The notes below the pieces were generated by a model. It saw only the letters and a program-made list of their open reading frames with translations, had not been told where the DNA came from and made no database searches. 64,000 bases of DNA from Diadema setosum (taxonomy: Eukaryota; Echinodermata; Echinoidea; Diadematoida; Diadematidae). Location: the NCBI GenBank assembly GCA_033980235.1, contig CM067080.1, positions 1,028,501 through 1,092,500 on the forward strand. The letters run 5' to 3'. Positions 1-57,156 of this stretch are shown here, in pieces. The translations under genes and the position numbers were made by a program. Every line of letters begins with the position of its first letter. Within the stretch, counting starts at the first letter, position 1.

Positions 1-508
1 ATACAATCTACATCAATGTATAGATGACTGTTTTATAAATGTCTGCCTCAATATTGGTGCTGGCATGAAAAAGTTTTGGACAAAATATACATGTATGCAA
101 ACATCACAATTCAAAGATGTATCTTGGAGGTGTACAGATTACTCAGGCCTGTGGATGCCACTTGAAATCTGCTCCTAAACCGTACTTTCAAATACAACCT
201 CTTTGAAGAATGGAAGGGGGGAGAAAGAGATAAAGAACAAAGGTTGACAGCAACAGAGGAAGAGAGAAAGAAGGAGAGGATAGACAGAACGTGTGAGAGA
301 AAGAGAATGAGATGGGCAGAACAATGCTTAACTTTTTGTTTGATGTACATTGTATAATACAGTAATATTTAATATGTTTTAATACAGTAAGATTTATGCA
401 TGTTATGGCCACAACTTACAATCATAATTTTGTAAGGCACTAGAAACCTTGTATTAAGCAAGGTAAATATGTAAATTATGATAATCTTATTATCATGGTC
501 AAACTTAC

Positions 509-46211
<45,703 letters not shown>

Positions 46212-46660
46212 CTGTGGGGCAGAACAAGAAAATGAAAATGTTTTTTGGGTTTTTTTTTCAAGACATGTGAAGTTTTTCTCCCGCCAAGAAGTATAATTTT
46301 TCAATTTGAAATATGGTTATGTGTAAGTCTTCATACATGGCTTCCTTGCTGAAATCCTACATTATATCATGTTCCAAAAAAAATGCTTGCATGGCGTTTA
46401 TAGCTTATGAACTTCGTCCCTTTGTTCATTCATATCCTTCCTTATATCAGCAGAAGTTTCAACTCATTGAATTATAACTGGTTGTGATGCATAGTGCCTA
46501 TTTGGGTGTTGGTGGTAGTGCTTTATATCACCAATTGATGCGATATTGTCATTCATTATTTTATAGCTACATTTCCATCTGTTCACAAATTTATCAAATC
46601 ATTTACTAATTATACCATGTAATTCTTCTTATAATATTCTTTCATTCGTCAATAATCACA

Positions 46661-46769
46661 TTAACCCGCTATGGACGAGTCCCAGGCATACTACAGTGTA
46701 CTCGGGCAAGTTGTCTATGGGAAATCCGTGTTGTACAGTATCAAAATCAGTCTGTCCTCAATGGGTTAA
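46661..46769. mobile_element. 93-bp TTAA palindromic MITE, copy 8 (reverse, expanded)
   Basis: Reverse copy: TTAACCCGCTATGGACGAGT at the left and TCTGTCCTCAATGGGTTAA at the right. The central palindrome is expanded (ACTACAGTGTACTCGGGC), making this copy 109 bp. Confidence 0.85.
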
Positions 46770-47350
46770 GGTAATGATAAAGATATTGGAACAAAAATAT
46801 TGGTATACGTATGACTGCTGCCATTCTTGTCAAAAATCCATGAAAAATGTGAAAAGAAACTACCTAAATTTCAGTTGGAAGAAATTCTTCAAGATGTTAA
46901 ATCTTTACTTGAAAAGTTACATGCATTTTTTTTATGTTGCATCATTATCCACATTGTAACAACTTTAAAATCCATGATGCATAGTTCATTAACAGCATAA
47001 GATACAAAGAGATGAATGCATGATATCTATATCTGCCTATACCAATGATGCTTCCTAAACTGTTACACAGGATGTGGAGATGTACACCCTTGTTGTTAGC
47101 CTCTTTGCTGATTGCTTCTTCAATACAAAGTCTGTACATCATACAAAGGCATGACAAAATGGTTCGTTTAGTGTGCATACAGTTGATCAGTAATTTAGCA
47201 AATACTGTACATAGGAGGTTTGTATGATGAAATCTACAATAACCTTGATGCCACTGCACTGACGTCTGAACTTCAATTGCCAAGACCATGGACCTACTAT
47301 ACCTGGGTCCATGCCAAGGCTGAGGACATTTTTGTCACTGAGAACAATAT

Positions 47351-47716
47351 TAAAGGCATAATTTACCATTTGCACATGAAACAAAAACTCAGCATCGGTG
47401 CTTTAAAATAGTCCTAAAATGCGAGTAAGGGATAGAAACAACCACTGTAAAAATTTGAATCCGTATAATCAATGTTAAGTGTTGTTAAATACACAAAAGG
47501 TAAACAATAGTTATAATAAGAATGTTTCCCGACTAAACCGTATACAGTTACGGTTTATTGAGAAAAACACTAATATCTCCTTATATTTTAGGCTTTATTG
47601 CAAAAATTTTATATGGTAGGATGTTTTGTGACACAACAGACCTACACATATGCATCAGATGTGATATCTTGAACATTTTTTATATCACTGCTCCCAAAGG
47701 TAAACAGGACCTTTAA
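47351..47716. mobile_element. TTAAAGG MITE (family B), copy 3
   Basis: The best-preserved copy, 366 bp. Left TTAAAGGCATAATTTACCAT; right CCCAAAGGTAAACAGGACCT then TTAA. Non-coding. Confidence 0.88.
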
Positions 47717-48702
47717 ATACAATTTGATGCAATTTGATACAATTCAAACATTGACACAACTGAGCCACATACTTTCTACACATCTGTAGGCTTACGGGAG
47801 TTGGACACAAATTACACGGGAATCCTACTCACGGAATGTGTGTTGCAACTGATTAACAAATTGCCCTATATCGAAGTAATTGAAAACAACCAGACACAAG
47901 AATTCATACATTTGAAGGAATGTGTATTATATTGTACCGTGCCTTGTATCAGATCGTAGAAAACAAAACAAACTTTAGAGGACGTGGTGGGCGCTGCATA
48001 CAATGATACGATGCTACTCCCAACAATTATAAGTAGCTTCCTAAAAAAAAACCCAAAAAAAACAGAATACCCTGCACAGCAAGCACATTGCATTGCTCCA
48101 GTGCACTCACTAATCAAGTTTTTCATCTCCCCCTAAAAATATCCCACAGAAATGAATTCCATAGAGAATTGTATTTTGAAAAACACTAAATAAATTGAAC
48201 AGACTGCATACGACCCAATGGCCATAACACTGCTTTTCACATGGTACAAGTTAACATCATTAGTTACAAAGGAGAGAGATGGAGATAGATTACAAAGTGT
48301 TCAACTGAATATCATATGGACCCTCTTTTGCAAGATAAACTTTCACCCACGTGCAGGATCAAAAAAAATCATGTACATGTCGTGTGTACTTCTCTTTCAA
48401 ATAAAAACTGCATCAACCACTAATTGGCATCAAGTGTGTAAAATTTCAGTTTCAACTACCCATTAGTGTTAGTATTATTTCTCAGTCTGTGTCTTTAGGT
48501 GACTTTCTTTTGCCTGCTTTTCCCATGGAGTATCCAGAAAATACAGTGTATGTCTTGGATAACAACCTCACTAAAATGTATGGTAGACATTCACCATTGA
48601 ATCAAAGTACTGCAGAATTACATGTATGTCAATATTCTATTCACTACAGATATTTTCTTTGAAAAGAGTATTTTTATGAAGTAAATGTGACAATCTTTCA
48701 TG

Positions 48703-48915
48703 ATTGTAAAACACAATTCATTTTCGCGGCATAAAATATATTGCGAATTGGAGCCGACGGCCTTTTTTGTGGCATGAAATTTTTGCGAGTTGCCTCTAAA
48801 ATTTAATGGGTATAGTGTAGAAAAGAACTTTCATGTTCATTTTAATTTTGCACATCCTGGCTCTCACAAAATTCGCGAGATTAAAATGCACGTTAACATT
48901 TCTTGTTTTACAGTA
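48703..48915. mobile_element. CTGTAAAAC-ended MITE, copy 2
   Basis: Left ATTGTAAAACACAATTC; right TTCTTGTTTTACAGTA. It shares GCGGCATAAAATAT, GAGCCGACGGCC-like and GTTGCCTCTAAAATT blocks with the copy at 15622-15832. Confidence 0.78.
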
Positions 48916-49784
48916 TGATCTGCAATAATATGAATTTCATGCATTATAGGTGCATAGATATTGACTGTAATTCAGAGGAATGAGCTTACATCAACGTTTC
49001 ATTGTTGGTAGTGTAAGCAATACAATATTTTCCCATTCAATTAAGCACACATAAACTCCTAATGTAAACATTTTTCTTCTTAATTTGTTTTCACATGTAC
49101 AATATGTTTTCCTCAAGATCCAAGTTGTAAGAAATTTTATGGCACCCATAAAATGGGCCTATAGAGGGTGCTTCAAATGCGGGTATTCTGTACTTATGCT
49201 TTGTTTTTGTCTAGTCTATACTTTGTTTTTATCTAGTATCACCGATAGCAAATACTGGTTCACTGAACCTCCCAATTACTGACACGCCCAACTTACGTAT
49301 GCTTGGGTGAGCCCAGTTAGGGTCATGCTATGCCATAAACAAAGCATGACATGAGTTTCAAAACCGAACACCTGATGTACAATGAAGACTGATCGGGAAT
49401 ATTTTGGTAGATTTTCTCCTGAAGTTGGACAGTCCTGGACTGACCTATGAATTGGTTCCAGCTAAGCTGATAATCCTTGTACAATGGTCTTCCCACTCCT
49501 GGGCTTACCCTGAGGAGTCATCCATGCAGGTTCAGTATGTGTAGTGTCCATTTATGTAGGCTCTACATAATACTACAAGACATCAGTGATTTGGAGGCTT
49601 ACATGAGGCGTGTCTTCATCAGCCCGAAGTTCAAACTAGCGGGATATATTGTGGTCTTGGAAAATAGCCCGATACCGCAAAGACACGCCTATGGTGTACA
49701 GATTCCAATCCCAAGCATCTCTTACAGTCTCCCTAGTACAGCCCCTAGCAAACTGGAGACTGATTGTGCGAACATGCACACAAT

Positions 49785-50594
49785 AGTTACGTTCAGACGG
49801 GAGCCCTTAACCTCGAGGTTAGGAAACTTCGAGGTTAGAGCTTGTAGTTAGGGACCGTGAAGACGCACTCGTAGTTAGCAAACCTCGAGGTTTGCTCGAT
49901 GTTTTGAGCCACGAGAAATCTTATGGTTAACGCTCTAACCACGAGCTGCGGGGGGTCCCCACTCGTAGTTAAGCACCGTGTGGACACAAAAAACAATGAA
50001 CTTGAAGTTAAGAGTGACCTCGCCGTGAACTCCAGCCCCCACAATTTCCCTCTGCTTCCGGGTCAACCTCCCAAACGTACACCACAAATACACTACACGT
50101 GCGCCCGAGGTGAAAAACCTATGACGCACATCACAACAACATCATCTTTTCTTCCCATGCGCTTGATCTCTGAAACTGAACACGTCGAACTCGCTACTGT
50201 ATTCTATATTCTTCTCCGACGCTAAAAAATTGTTTTCGACGAATATCTTCATAAAGCATAAAGTCATCAGTGCAGTGCTATCTCTGCATACCATGACAGA
50301 GGAAGCTGGTGCCGCCGGTGGGAAAAAGAGTACCGGTAAGCGAGTCCGACAGGGTTGGACGAAAGAAGAAATAGACGCTTTGTTAGAAGTGTGGGCTAAA
50401 ACTTTTGGTTTGGTGGGTTTAACATCGAGTGGGACCCACTCGTAGTTACGGGGGGGGGGCAGAAGCTTAACCTCGAGGTTTCGTAACCTCGAGGTTAAGA
50501 TTCGTCGTGTGGACACACGTCGTAGTTAGAGAGCAAGAGCTAAACCTCGAGGTTTCCTAACCTCGAGGTTAGGGCCTGACGTCTGAACGTAACT
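49785..50594. mobile_element. 810-bp mini-transposon carrying a Myb/SANT fragment
   Basis: Left AGTTACGTTCAGACGGGAGC; right GGCCTGACGTCTGAACGTAACT. The ends are inverted, with AAT flanking both sides (49782-49784 and 50595-50597), a possible 3-bp target duplication. Subterminal copies of the palindrome AACCTCGAGGTT occur at both ends, and ACTCGTAGTTA-type units repeat inside. A short Myb/SANT-like reading frame lies within. Harbinger-type transposons encode a Myb/SANT partner protein, so this may be a deletion derivative of one (inference). Confidence 0.8.
50293..50445 (+). pseudogene. Truncated Myb/SANT-like DNA-binding domain
   Basis: A 50-codon frame starting MTEEAGAAGGKKSTGKRVRQ and containing GWTKEEIDALLEVWAKTF. 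The W-x-x-E-E-x-x-A-L-L-x-x-W pattern is the first helix region of a Myb/SANT (MADF/trihelix-like) domain. After WAKTF it runs into subterminal repeat sequence and stops, so helices 2 and 3 are missing. The frame is open upstream to 50230. It lies wholly inside the inverted-repeat element around it. It is more likely a relic of the transposon's own DNA-binding gene than a host gene. Confidence 0.6.
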
Positions 50595-50646
50595 AATATC
50601 ATGTGAGCACAAAGTTTATATTTCCCCTGCAGCTGGGGTCCATGGG

Positions 50647-50955
50647 GTGTTTCACTAAATCGAACGTAATTTAAGATAGACTAAAAATTATGGTATGCCA
50701 CTAGTTTCCCTGTTCAATTCCATGAATAGCCTAATCACCATCCACTTCAAATTATCATTAATGTTTACAGAATACATTGTAATTCCATCGTTATTCATTT
50801 TATCTTGTATTATCATTGGCTATATATGACAAAAAGTCTCCAAAATCTTCATTTTCATTAGAAAGTTTCATGAGCAACATTGAAGACCCACACAGCTACC
50901 ATAATTTTTAGTCAATCTTGAATTTTAAGTTTGACTTAAATTCTTCGTGAAACAC
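50647..50955. mobile_element. GTGTTTCAC-ended long-arm MITE
   Basis: 309 bp. Left GTGTTTCACTAAATCGAACG, right TTCTTCGTGAAACAC. Inner arms GACTAAAAATTATGGTA and TACCATAATTTTTAGTC are exact inverted repeats. Confidence 0.82.
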
Positions 50956-51209
50956 TAGGAAGCTCTAGAGCTTTATTGCTCTCTGGTGCTATCTCAGCCT
51001 TTCAATATTTTTGAAAGTATACATGACAAAACTATAAACCCTGCGATTGGGTAGGAGAAAGCTTAATCTTTAGAGGGAGAAAAAATAAGCACACAGTTGG
51101 AGCGTAAGAATTTCAAACTTGAACAAGAAAGCAGAAGATTTTGAGAGAATAGCCTCAAAGTGGGAGATCTCCTGCCGAAAGCTGAAGAGCTGGATCTCTG
51201 CAATGAGAA

Positions 51210-51550
51210 TTAAAGGAATTGTTTATCATTGGGAGCAGTGATTTAAAAAATGTACGAGTTATCACGTTTGATGAATAGGTCAGTTGTAACACAAAACATC
51301 CTACCATATAAAAATTTTGCAATAAAACCTACATTGAGATAGCACTATTTTTCTCAATAACTGTAGATGTTCTATTCTAGAAACAATTAAATCATAAACT
51401 ATTGTTCACATTTTGTATATACTTAACAATGATACTGATTAAGACTTTCTACATTGGGTTTTTTTTATCCCTAACTCACATTTTAGAACTATTTTGAAGC
51501 ACTAGAGGTGGGTTTTTGTTTCATTTGCAAATGGTAAATAATGTCTTTAA
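51210..51550. mobile_element. TTAAAGG MITE (family B), copy 4
   Basis: Left TTAAAGGAATTGTTTATCAT; right GCAAATGGTAAATAATGTCT then TTAA. Same orientation as the copy at 28911, with ATTGGGAGCAGTGATTT and AACATCCTACCATAT. Confidence 0.85.
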
Positions 51551-52052
51551 AGACAGGTTTTAAGTAGTTTTTAGACATTTCATTCAAAGCTTCTCTAAAT
51601 TGGATTGAAACCTTGCTGTGGTACATTGTAAATATTGAAATTCAATTATCTGTACTGACGGACACACCTTAAGACTGGTCAATAAAGGTGCATTCATTAT
51701 CATCACATTACAAACAATCAGAGATTGGGGATGAACAATGGCAATGAAAACAACACCCTTGGAATCTGAGGAATGCAATTAGATATTAAAGGCACCTAAT
51801 CATACCCCGGAGTGTGTTTGTGTCCTGTGCCATGGTAATTAGGCCATGGCTCTCATCTAAACCTCTATGCCCCACCCTGGTGCTGTTAAACCTGTACTAG
51901 TGAGTTTCGGACAGAGGATGTACATGTACATGTACTACAGTACGTGTACAGTGTATCATATACCATCTATAAAATCATGATTGTACCATGAATAATATGA
52001 CGGCAAATGTTGCAAAAACTATCTGTAACATCAGGGCATTCTTACAGAGTTT

Positions 52053-52388
52053 TGTTTGTTCATTTCCATCTGAGAAGATGGCTGGATAGCCCATATTCAG
52101 CTATGTTAAGCTGGTCTTCCGTGGGGTCCAGTTGGACGTGAGGTGGGACCACTTCATCGGCTTTTAACACCCTGCTCTTTGCGATGAATGAATGAAGCGG
52201 GATCTTTTACATGCATGAGTTGTTACTCTCTCATACACGGGACCTCCATTTTATGTCCTATCCGAGGGACAGAGTGTTTTGCCTCTTACTAGAGGGGACG
52301 GTATGCTCACACACAACATTGCTCAGTCCAGACTCGGCCCTTAGGATTGTGAGGCAGACGCGCTACCGACTGAGCCAACTCACCGCCC
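52053..52388 (-). mobile_element. tRNA-derived SINE
   Basis: On the minus strand it starts GGGCGGTGAGTTGGCTCAGT then CGGTAGCGCGTCTGCC, a tRNA-like head with a good A box (TGGCTCAGTCGG). The B box is poor (GGCCGAGTCTGG). A non-tRNA body follows (CAGGGTGTTAAAAGCCGATG, AGCTGAATATGGGC, TATCCAGCC), ending in an ACAAACAAAA tail. It is not a functional tRNA gene because the T-arm cannot be formed properly. Confidence 0.85.
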
Positions 52389-52929
52389 TGTAGCCAATGC
52401 ACCGCCCGAGTTATACGATTTACTCCAGAAATGACAGTACAGCGTTTAGAGCTGTTATTTTTGTGAACTTCATGAATCACTATTGGGTAACAAATTTTGA
52501 ATAATACATGAAAATAACATCGCCACCTACATGTAATCTTGCTTTCATTCAATTTACTAATGTAGGCAGTATGATAGCTTTGGTGTCAAATTACAAAAAC
52601 AGCATCTCCTGAAAATGTCTGTGACGTCCTCATTTGTGAAAATACTGCACACAAACATAACAGCTTTCACAACAGCACACCTGAATGTTGCTCAAGACAT
52701 AATATGAGATGCAGAACGCATCTCTTAAATGGCGTACAACTGTGCAGGACTTCAGACCAAGCCTTGCAGTAATACCTTGATACATGTGGTACAATTCACT
52801 CTGGGCTAGTTCCGTAATCTGTGACAAGTCACTTCCTGATGCAATGCTGGTGAGGTTAAATACTACAGTTTGGATACTGGTCCAAAGGTGTGTGCATAAT
52901 CTGTAACCCTCTTTCCATCTTTGTATCTA

Positions 52930-53346
52930 CAGTTGAACCTCTCGTATCCGGACAAGTCGGGACCGGGGCTCATCCGGATAAGGGATTTGGCCAGATACGG
53001 GAGACTCAATGCTTTATATACGTACATATACATACACATGTACTGATGTAGCGAATTGTAGTACCACATGTAGTAATGTGTATACTGCAACCTTTCGTTG
53101 TTACATTTGGAGATGTTTGGGGATGTTAAAATGTCTGAAGGTATGCAATTTGGAAGGAAATTTGATGTAATGTATGTTAATCATGTTCGAAGTAATATGT
53201 AATTCATGTGTGTTTGTGTAGGAGTTCTCAAGGAGTTAGGAATCCCCCTTTCCTCCCGTAATTATTAAAACAAAAATCACGGCGAGATTGCGTCCGTGTA
53301 ATAGAGAGATCCGGATAAAGGGGGCCGGATAAGAGAGGTTCAACTG
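52930..53346. mobile_element. pogo/Tigger-like MITE
   Basis: 417 bp. Left CAGTTGAACCTCTCGTATCC; right GGATAAGAGAGGTTCAACTG, each next to a TA target. Repeated CCGGATAAG words lie inside both ends. The CAGTTGAACCTCTC...ATCCGG terminus is typical of pogo/Tigger-type mariner relatives. Confidence 0.9.
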
Positions 53347-53535
53347 TATCTATCTACTGTTCTACAAGTTGTATGTACCATCTATCTCTTTCTTTTACTA
53401 TCAATCAATCTACACATCTCTTTCTCTCTTCGCGACAGTAAAACTGTACCTTCAAATTCCTATCAAATTTATACGCAGAATGCAGTTTGGTGTCAGAAAA
53501 AGATCTTCCTGAATGTTTAGATTTCACCACAAAAA

Positions 53536-53630
53536 AAGTCAAGGGAAAGTGTACTTAAAAAAAAAAATCATGAAAGTCTCTTTATATTATCCTTGTATCA
53601 TTCTACACACATCATAAGCTGTAGTACTTA
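53536..53630. mobile_element. Family C MITE, left part (interrupted copy)
   Basis: GTCAAGGGAAAGTGTACTT, TCTCTTTATATTATCCTTGT and ACATCATAAGCTG align with the middle of the copy at 62507-63092. The copy continues at 61335 after the 7.7-kb insertion. Confidence 0.8.
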
Positions 53631-53640
53631 CAGTACGCGC

Positions 53641-53870
53641 AATAGAAAACGCCCGACGAAAGTGCGTCCAAATTTCGTCCCAACGCTTTTTTCGTTGGTA
53701 ATTTCGTCGGGGACGTTTTCAACGCTTTTTGCGTCCAGACTTCATGGACGGATTTTGGACGAATTCAACGAATTCAACGAAATCCCCGAACGCTTTTCCG
53801 AAGCTGTGGACGCTTTCAACGCTTTCGACGCTTTCAACCCTTTCAACGCTTTCAACCCTCTGTACACATC
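53641..53870. repeat. Subterminal AACGCTTTC / TTCGTCC repeats of the large element
   Basis: Short units AACGCTTTC, GAATTCAACG and AATTTCGTCC recur many times just inside the left end. The related CGTCCAAATTTCGTCCAG cluster lies at 61080-61310 near the right end. Subterminal repeats like these are often transposase-binding sites. Confidence 0.75.
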
Positions 53871-55389
53871 ACACACACAGCTACAGTGTATACAAAGTTA
53901 GCTCAAATCGCGAATCGCTAGCTCTCCCTTCGTCGAAGTTGTCTAGGTTTCCCGTCCATTTCTCTCATTTTCTCTCTTTTGCTTTCGTATTATTGTATCC
54001 CTTTCTTTTCAGAGTACAATCATACTTCTGAGAGTTTAGTTTTCTCATTTTTATTAAGTGATTACCCTGTTTGCAACAATTTGGGGTGAGTTTTTGTTCG
54101 AGTGTTTGTTGAGTTTTTCGATTGAACGATTTGTCGATTATCTTCGTGTGTGCGAGGACATCGTACCCACTCGTTTGTTTCCGTGTAAGTATTTTTACCG
54201 TAAAGTGTCTTCATCGTTCGTCTTCACGCATCGGGTTTTCACCTAGTTTTCCTCATCGTAGTTTTCCACATCATTTTTTTTTTTTCCGGTGCAAGATACT
54301 CTGTGTATTTTCTGCTACGGTAAAATGCCATCGTCGATAGTTTTTGTGTATTCATCGTAGTTTTCCACCTCCATTTCATTTTTGTGTGCCAGATGTGTAG
54401 CTAGGTCTGCGATGTCTGAATCGTTTACAGGTGTGTTTTGAGAGGGATTTTGAGGGTTTCGCGGTGGATGAGATTGACTGGAATGATAGTGATAATAATA
54501 ATGATTCCACTATCTAGTGGTGTTGATATACGAGCTCTTTTGATGATGCAATTTATTACGTGTGACCGACCATCATGACGTTGGCGATGACGAGTACGAA
54601 ACGAGTAGCCTACACATGTACAATGTAGGCCTGGCCTGTAAGACGAGAGTGACACTGACGACATGGCCTGGCCCTGGGGGGCTGTTTTAGTGTTGCTCGC
54701 TCGATCGTGCACTGGAGTGGTCTAGAGACCTGCATTTTATTGTTTCATTTAATTGTATCCTTTTGCCTTTTTCACTCTGGTTTACTGCTACCAAAATTTA
54801 TGTCTCTGAAGAAACTCAACCAGAAGTTAGACAATATGTTTGCACATCAAGCCCAAGTCTGTCAATTGCGATGTTCCTACTCCTTTTTAACTCGAAATCC
54901 CATTTTCTTTGCTCATTTTTCCACTGATAAATTATTTAGAACTGTACTGCATTTCTGATGAATTGCTTTTGTGTTATATCAAGAGCCTGCTGAGTAGGTG
55001 TTTCATTCTATCCTTTCAATTATCTTTCTATCACTTTCTTCTTTGACCCTGGACGGAAAAGAAAAACCCTATGTTGCCATGTAAAGACAGAACACATACC
55101 ATCACGAAATATCATGACATTACTAAAGTAATAAAAGAAATAGGAAAGCGATGAAAATTCTTGTTTGTAAAATCATAAATCAAAGGTGATTTCATATGAA
55201 CCAGCTCTTTGAAACGTATTTAATATTGCCTATTGATACTTGCTTTGCAAGTATACGTTTTCTCTCCCATGGACTTTGTGTCCCCCTTTTTTTATGTGCT
55301 TTAATGATTATTATTCTAGTTTGTTTTGTCAATATCATAATTATTGCTGTATTATTATTTCCATACTTTGATATGGTTAATTGCATTTG

Positions 55390-55870
55390 TTGATTGACTC
55401 TCACTTTCATTTCGTTGCCTCCTCTTGGTACATGTACTTGTGCAGATCCTTTCTAGGGCTTGCTGTTTGCTCACCTCCTCCCTCCCCCCCCCCCCCCCTT
55501 TGCTGTTGCTATTTCACTATTTACCTTTCTTTATCTCTCTGTTGTTCCTTATCTTGTTTGATGTTGCCTCCATATTCATCATTTTCCTTCAATGGTTGCC
55601 CCCTGGCCCTCACGACTATTACTAACCTTCCCCTGCCTTTTGTCTGTCCATCCTCCTGCTCTAATCCCCCTCCCTTTACCTGTTGGGCTCCTTGCCCATG
55701 ACATCCTACCCTCTCCTTTTGTTTTCTTTGTTTCGTGTCCCTTGCCTGTTCCTGACTGTTCTTGTTGTGTGAAGTCGCTTTACATGTATGTGGTTGCTTT
55801 TTCTGCCTATTTGCCATTTTGCTTCTGACGAAGATTCTGCTATGATCGAAAGCTTAGGTCCCTTTTGACT
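55390..55870 (+). mobile_element. Possible retroelement 3' region (Penelope-like?)
   Basis: A long pyrimidine-rich tract with a poly-C run at 55485-55498, ending in TTCTGACGAAGATTCTGC, TATGATCGAAAGCTTAGG and TCCCTTTTGACT. A pyrimidine-rich tract followed by CTGACGAAG...CGAAAGCT resembles the 3' regions of Penelope-like and some other retroelements. I see no reverse transcriptase or GIY-YIG coding upstream, so this is tentative. Confidence 0.35.
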
Positions 55871-57156
55871 CTATCCTAAAAACATTCATGTACACTCCCA
55901 AAACTTGCTGGGCTGTAGTAATGAAAACTTCATTATCTAGCATTGGAGGGGGAATGCTTTCATTTTCTCAAGAGAGCATTTGTGTGAGAGAATGCAAAAC
56001 TTGAGTGTTGCCAAGTTGTTTTCAAGCTTCTTCATTTTATTTGATCTTAAGCATAATCACTTTCGTAAGTACATGTACAGTATTACGATTTCTTCTCCCC
56101 TGACTGTAATCGGAAAGTTCGCCATAACGATGATCGCTAATGTGTTTGGATGTGCCGATATGGGAAACACGTGGTTCAAAGGAATGCACCATGTGCTACT
56201 GCAAGTTGAATGGATCGAATGCGCCATAGGCTTAGTTACGGTAAACAGTTTACGTTCGATGCGAATGGTTATTACGTCTTTCAGGATCGAGGAATAATAC
56301 ACACAAAACATGCAAACAAACAAATCCACGAACGAGTGTTGATAACCAAAATTCATATAATGAAAAGTAATAGGCAGTTTTGATGAGCGTGAAATTAATT
56401 GTCATGATTTTGCTGTTTAATCGGGTGGTGGCTGCATCACATAGGACATCGCAGTGAATTTGTCTAGGCATATGAGACATTTCATATATTTCTGTGATTG
56501 CATTTTTGAGTGATTAATCAATTCCTTTTAACAGTTCGGGAACATATAAATGCATTGTACTTAGATCAAGTACACAATAATCGACGGTTCGATGTATGCG
56601 CCTAAAGAAAGGCGAAAGAATCAGAACATCTTCGCAATGATTCCTTTAACTCAACTCACCAGCGAGTTCTTCGATCGATATTTGACCAGTGCGCGCATTC
56701 TTTCGTCTGGCACATGGGGTCTGGCACGCACCTGGTTTTGTGGAAATTTCCACGATAGGGAGAGGGTGGGGTTTTTCCAATCCCAAGAGACCGCATTACA
56801 CAAGAAGACAATCTCGTCGCTTCTATTATTTTCCGTCACTTGTGTTTCCCCCTTATTCTTTGCTAATAATGAACATTTAGGTTGAACTTAATGATGGTTG
56901 TTCACACGTGATTCCTTTTGTTGTGAGGTGTAGGTATTTTCTTTTTTTATCATTCTTGGGAGGGGAAAGAAGAGTAAAAGAGGGAAAACTCATTTAAATA
57001 AACGAAGGGCACGTACGCTCAGCATCCACAGCAAGCCGTCTTTTACATCAGCATCGTTGATTATCATCACCATCATCAGGCATCACTCCGATAATTTTGT
57101 CCTTTTCTTATAAACATTTAGAAACACGATCACCATCACTCGAGATAAACACGTAG

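Noticed and set aside
49923..50225. 100-codon plus-strand frame upstream of the Myb/SANT fragment
   Set aside because: It overlaps subterminal repeats and two other open frames. No motif was found, so only the Myb/SANT segment was kept.
52313..52388. tRNA gene on the minus strand
   Set aside because: The A box is good, but the B box and T-arm are degenerate and the sequence continues into a SINE body with a tail.
55381..55828. Pro/Ser/Leu-rich plus-strand frames of 66-106 codons
   Set aside because: They come from a pyrimidine-rich tract with a poly-C run. Two frames are open at once, as expected from composition.
56592..56885. 97-codon plus-strand frame inside the 7.7-kb element as a possible transposase
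   Set aside because: No DDE/D, zinc-finger or other transposase motif, and a shadow frame on the opposite strand is equally open.
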